A stretch of 8,560 nt of DNA, taken from DASRHY01 sp046765875. GTDB lineage: Bacteria > Actinomycetota > Actinomycetes > Propionibacteriales > Kribbellaceae. The stretch is taken from assembly GCA_046765875.1 (NCBI GenBank), contig JBKPSJ010000089.1, positions 1 to 8,560 on the forward strand, read 5' to 3'. The position numbers were made by a program, and so were the translations under genes. The notes beneath the pieces were generated by a model. The model ran no database searches, was not told the origin of the DNA, and saw only the letters and a list, made by a program, of their open reading frames with translations. How positions within the stretch are numbered: the first letter of the stretch is position 1; each line of letters begins with the position of its first letter. This document shows positions 6,383 to 8,560 of the stretch, piece by piece.

Positions 6383-6418
6383 GTGGAACATCTCGAGCAG
6401 CTGGCCGCCGCGCTGTGA
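6383..6418 (+). pseudogene. Short frame that looks like a C-terminal gene remnant, overlapping the dehydratase start
   Basis: GTG 6383 to TGA 6418 encodes only VEHLEQLAAAL. Its stop overlaps the GTG start of the dehydratase (GTGA), the arrangement typical of coupled operon genes. The frame is open upstream only to the TAG of the oxidoreductase at 6317, so no full gene fits. The amphipathic Glu/Leu/Ala tail resembles the end of a real protein. A deleted upstream operon gene, for example a DHDPS-family dehydratase or a GntR-type regulator of aldarate use, would explain it. It could equally be a tiny coupling ORF or chance. No family can be assigned from eleven residues. Confidence 0.3.
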
Positions 6419-7683
6419 ACAGGCTGCCGATCACCGAGGTCGTCGTGACGCCGATCGCGTTCCCGGACCCGCCTCTGCTGAACTCATCGGGCGTACACGA
6501 ACCATGGGCGCTGCGGACGATCGTCGAGGTACACACCGGCGACGGCTTGGTCGGGCTGGGTGAGACGTACGGCGACCTGCCGCACCTGGAGCTGGTACGC
6601 CGCGCCGCGGACGCGCTGACCGGGCTGGACGTGTTCGACCTGAACGGGCTGACTGCCAGGATTGCGGCCGTCGTCGGCGGGGTGGATGCGCCGGACGCAC
6701 ACGGCCTGACCGGCGGGTCCAGTCCGGCCAAGACGCTGGCTCGCGTGGTGTCGCCGTACGAAGTAGCTTGCCTGGACCTGCAAGGCAGGGCGCTCGGCCG
6801 GCCCGTGTACGACCTGCTCGGCGGCAAGGTACGCGATGCCGTGCCGTACAGCGCGTACCTGTTCTACAAATGGGCAGGCCATCCGGGCGCGGAGCCGGAC
6901 GAGTGGGGCGCCGCCCTCGATCCGGCCGGTTTGATCGACCAGGCCAAGCGACTGATCCAGGAGTTCGGGTTCGGCTCGATCAAGCTCAAGGGTGGTGTGT
7001 TCCCACCGGGCCAGGAGATCGAGGCGATCCGCGCGCTGCGGCAGGAGTTCCCGGACCTCCCGCTGCGGCTGGACCCGAACACGGCCTGGACGGTCGAGAC
7101 CTCGGTGATGGTGGCCGAGGAGACCGACGGACTGCTGGAGTACCTCGAGGACCCGACGCCGGGCAACCCGGGAATGGCCGAGGTGGCCAAGCGCGCACCG
7201 ATGCCATTGGCAACGAACATGTGCGTGGTGAGCTTCGCGGATCTGCCGGAGGCGGTGGCGCTCGGCTCGGTCGGTGTGGTGCTGTCGGATCACCATTACT
7301 GGGGTGGCCTGCGGGCGTCGCAACGGCTTGCAGGCATCTGTGAGACGTTCGGACTCGGGTTGTCGATGCACTCCAACAGCCACCTGGGGATTTCGCTGGC
7401 GGCGATGACTCAACTGGCCGCTGCGACGCCGACGTTGGCGTACGCGTGTGACACGCACACGCCTTGGCAAGCGGGTGTCGACGTCGTCCAGCCGGGCGTG
7501 CTGCGGTTCGAGCGCGGCGCGGTGCCGGTACCGGACGGGCCCGGCCTCGGCGTCGATCTGGACCGGGATGCGCTGGGCCGCATGCACGAGGACTATCTGC
7601 GCTGTGGTCTGCGGCAGCGCGACGACACCGGGTATATGCGCCGGATCATGCCCGACTTCGACCCGGCCCTGCCGCGCTGGTGA
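6415..7683 (+). CDS. Glucarate dehydratase-family enzyme (enolase superfamily)
   Basis: A 422-aa cytosolic enzyme of the mandelate racemase/enolase fold. Glucarate dehydratase (EC 4.2.1.40) turns D-glucarate into 5-dehydro-4-deoxyglucarate with Mg2+. The capping domain (about 1-130) has NSSGVHEPW, matching the substrate loop NxSGAHxPF of E. coli GudD. The barrel shows the KxK pair Lys190/Lys192, metal ligands Asp220, Glu245 and Asn268 (LDPN, LEDP, ATNM), and the Asp292/His319 dyad (SDHHYWGG, SMHSNSH). Those are the residues used by glucarate dehydratases. The end GLGVDLDRD also fits. GTG 6415 has no Shine-Dalgarno but overlaps the TGA of a short upstream frame. Tandem stops TGA-TAA end it. 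The udh gene nearby could supply glucarate. A related specificity (galactarate or another acid sugar) is possible, so I give no gene symbol. Confidence 0.87.
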   Translation: MNRLPITEVVVTPIAFPDPPLLNSSGVHEPWALRTIVEVHTGDGLVGLGETYGDLPHLELVRRAADALTGLDVFDLNGLTARIAAVVGGVDAPDAHGLTGGSSPAKTLARVVSPYEVACLDLQGRALGRPVYDLLGGKVRDAVPYSAYLFYKWAGHPGAEPDEWGAALDPAGLIDQAKRLIQEFGFGSIKLKGGVFPPGQEIEAIRALRQEFPDLPLRLDPNTAWTVETSVMVAEETDGLLEYLEDPTPGNPGMAEVAKRAPMPLATNMCVVSFADLPEAVALGSVGVVLSDHHYWGGLRASQRLAGICETFGLGLSMHSNSHLGISLAAMTQLAAATPTLAYACDTHTPWQAGVDVVQPGVLRFERGAVPVPDGPGLGVDLDRDALGRMHEDYLRCGLRQRDDTGYMRRIMPDFDPALPRW

Positions 7684-7711
7684 TAAGGCTGTGTCCGTCA
7701 GACATGCCTTA
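7684..7711. terminator. Bidirectional terminator-like hairpin between converging genes
   Basis: TAAGGC (7684-7689) pairs with GCCTTA (7706-7711), and TGTC (7692-7695) pairs with GACA (7701-7704) around a 5-nt loop. G7691 and T7705 can wobble-pair and T7690 is bulged. The outer arms contain the second stop of the dehydratase (TAA) and the stop of exonuclease III (TAA on the - strand). It fills the whole gap and could end transcription from both sides. There is no long T-run, which is common for actinobacterial terminators. Confidence 0.55.
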
Positions 7712-8560
7712 GGCCTGCGGGAGCTTGACCGCGCCGCGCTTGCGTACCGGGGCCGACGGCGGCGGGACGACCGGGCCGATGTCACCGTCGGGCGCCTCGT
7801 CCAGGTCGACGATCACCGGCGCGTGATCGCTCGGGCCGGAGCCCTTGCGGGCGTGCCGGTCAACCCAGGCCGCCTCGACCCGATCGGCCACCGAGTCGGT
7901 CGCCAGCACCAGGTCGATCCGCATGCCGAGATCCTGGTGGAACATGCCGGCCCGGTAGTCCCAGTACGTGAAGACCCGCTTGTCGGGCCACCGGTCGCGT
8001 ACGACGTCGTGCAGCCCGACGGCCTCCAAGCCTCGGAGGGCTTGGCGTTCGGGCTCGGTCACATGGGTCTGGCCGACGTACGCGTCCGCGTCGAACACGT
8101 CCTCGTCGGCCGGCGCGATGTTCATATCGCCGCACAACATCGCCGTGTCCGGACCCGCCTTGACCACGTCGCGGAGCGCGGCCAGCCAGGCCAGCTTGTA
8201 CTGGTAGTGGTCCGAGTCCGGCACCCGGCCGTTCGGGACGTACAGCGAGTGCACCCGGACGCCATCACAGGTCGCCGCGACCGCGCGAGCCTCGGGCTCG
8301 GGGAACCCGGGCGCGCCCTCGACGCCGAGCACGACGTCTTCCAGCCCGACCTTGGACAGGATCGCAACGCCGTTCCACCGCCCCTCGCCGTAGTGGGCGT
8401 ACTCGTACCCGCGGTCGGCCAGCACCTTTGTGAACAGTTCCGCGAACGCGTCGTCGGCCAGCTTGGTCTCCTGCAGGCAGACCACGTCCGGTTTGCGCTG
8501 GTCGAGCCACGGCACCAGCCGCGGCATCCGCTGCTTGATCGAGTTCACGTTCCAGGTAGC
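7709..8560 (-). CDS. xth: Exodeoxyribonuclease III (AP endonuclease), 5' end beyond the window
   Basis: This Mg2+-dependent nuclease of base-excision repair cleaves at abasic sites and trims 3' ends. The 283 visible residues open with ATWNVNSIK, so only about three or four codons and the start lie outside; the GTG at 8548 is an internal Val, not the start. The EEP-fold catalytic set is complete: Asn4 (TWN), Glu31 (LQETK), Tyr107 (SLYVPNGR), Asp145/Asn147 (CGDMNIAP), Asp216 (GMRIDLVLA) and Asp245-His246 (SDHAPV). After the domain, about 25 Pro/Lys-rich residues form a C-terminal tail that E. coli ExoIII (268 aa) lacks. It is probably an independent housekeeping gene that only converges on the dehydratase. 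Family identity is very secure. Confidence 0.95.
   Translation of the reverse strand, partial: ATWNVNSIKQRMPRLVPWLDQRKPDVVCLQETKLADDAFAELFTKVLADRGYEYAHYGEGRWNGVAILSKVGLEDVVLGVEGAPGFPEPEARAVAATCDGVRVHSLYVPNGRVPDSDHYQYKLAWLAALRDVVKAGPDTAMLCGDMNIAPADEDVFDADAYVGQTHVTEPERQALRGLEAVGLHDVVRDRWPDKRVFTYWDYRAGMFHQDLGMRIDLVLATDSVADRVEAAWVDRHARKGSGPSDHAPVIVDLDEAPDGDIGPVVPPPSAPVRKRGAVKLPQA

Noticed and set aside
6378..6386. CCACAGTGG palindrome upstream of the dehydratase gene as an operator
   Set aside because: Four-base arms around one base are too short to separate from chance, and no second copy is present nearby.
6484..7785. Long - strand frame opposite the glucarate dehydratase gene
   Set aside because: It overlaps the end of xth and the whole dehydratase gene and shows only shadow-type composition. 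The dehydratase catalytic set is intact on the + strand.
8546..8548. GTG at 8548 as the xth start
   Set aside because: The frame continues upstream to the window edge with ATWN, the conserved strand-1 motif that includes a catalytic Asn, so this codon is internal.
1..8560. Mobile elements, CRISPR, tRNA or phage-type content
   Set aside because: I looked for spaced direct repeats, transposase or integrase motifs, cloverleaf-like stretches and composition breaks and found none. All genes share the same high-GC style.

Overview
The window comes from a high-GC actinobacterium. The third codon position is strongly G/C, the genes use GTG and TTG starts, and it carries a bacterial protein O-mannosyltransferase, a DUF1707 protein and a NarL-type two-component pair. 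A Kribbella/Nocardioides-like member of the Propionibacteriales is my best guess, from protein style only. No tRNA, rRNA, CRISPR array, insertion sequence or phage gene is visible. Genes fill almost the whole window; the longest gap without a gene is about 196 bases (4759-4954).

Layout. At the left a + strand gene (pmt, to 1757) runs head-on into a - strand block. The two converging genes share a CTAG tetranucleotide as overlapping stop codons. Read in its own direction, the - block is: a short sensor histidine kinase (from 4758), its LuxR/NarL response regulator (TTGA stop/start overlap), a uronate dehydrogenase (udh-like, 3219-2413) and a DUF1707 / LiaF-C-like protein (2389-1754). Divergent from the kinase, on the + strand, lie a mono-covalent FAD oxidoreductase of the 6-hydroxynicotine-oxidase/berberine-bridge type (4955-6319) and a glucarate-dehydratase-family enolase-superfamily enzyme (6415-7683). 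At the right edge the - strand holds exonuclease III (xth), cut by the window end. It converges on the dehydratase across a hairpin that contains stop codons of both genes.

How the genes may work together. Uronate dehydrogenase makes aldaric acid lactones from glucuronate or galacturonate, and glucarate dehydratase consumes glucarate. Both lie within 5 kb, on either side of a two-component system and an FAD oxidase, so the central part looks like a split oxidative-uronate (aldarate) catabolic locus. Its later enzymes (lactonase, ketodeoxyglucarate dehydratase, ketoglutarate-semialdehyde dehydrogenase) and any transporter are not in the window. pmt and xth look like ordinary housekeeping flanks. 

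I do not see a clearly new system. The signals most worth a second look are three TANNNT boxes placed exactly 7 nt before start codons (leaderless-type starts), a short C-terminal-looking reading frame that overlaps the dehydratase start, the stop-codon hairpin, and the incomplete uronate pathway built around a two-component system.
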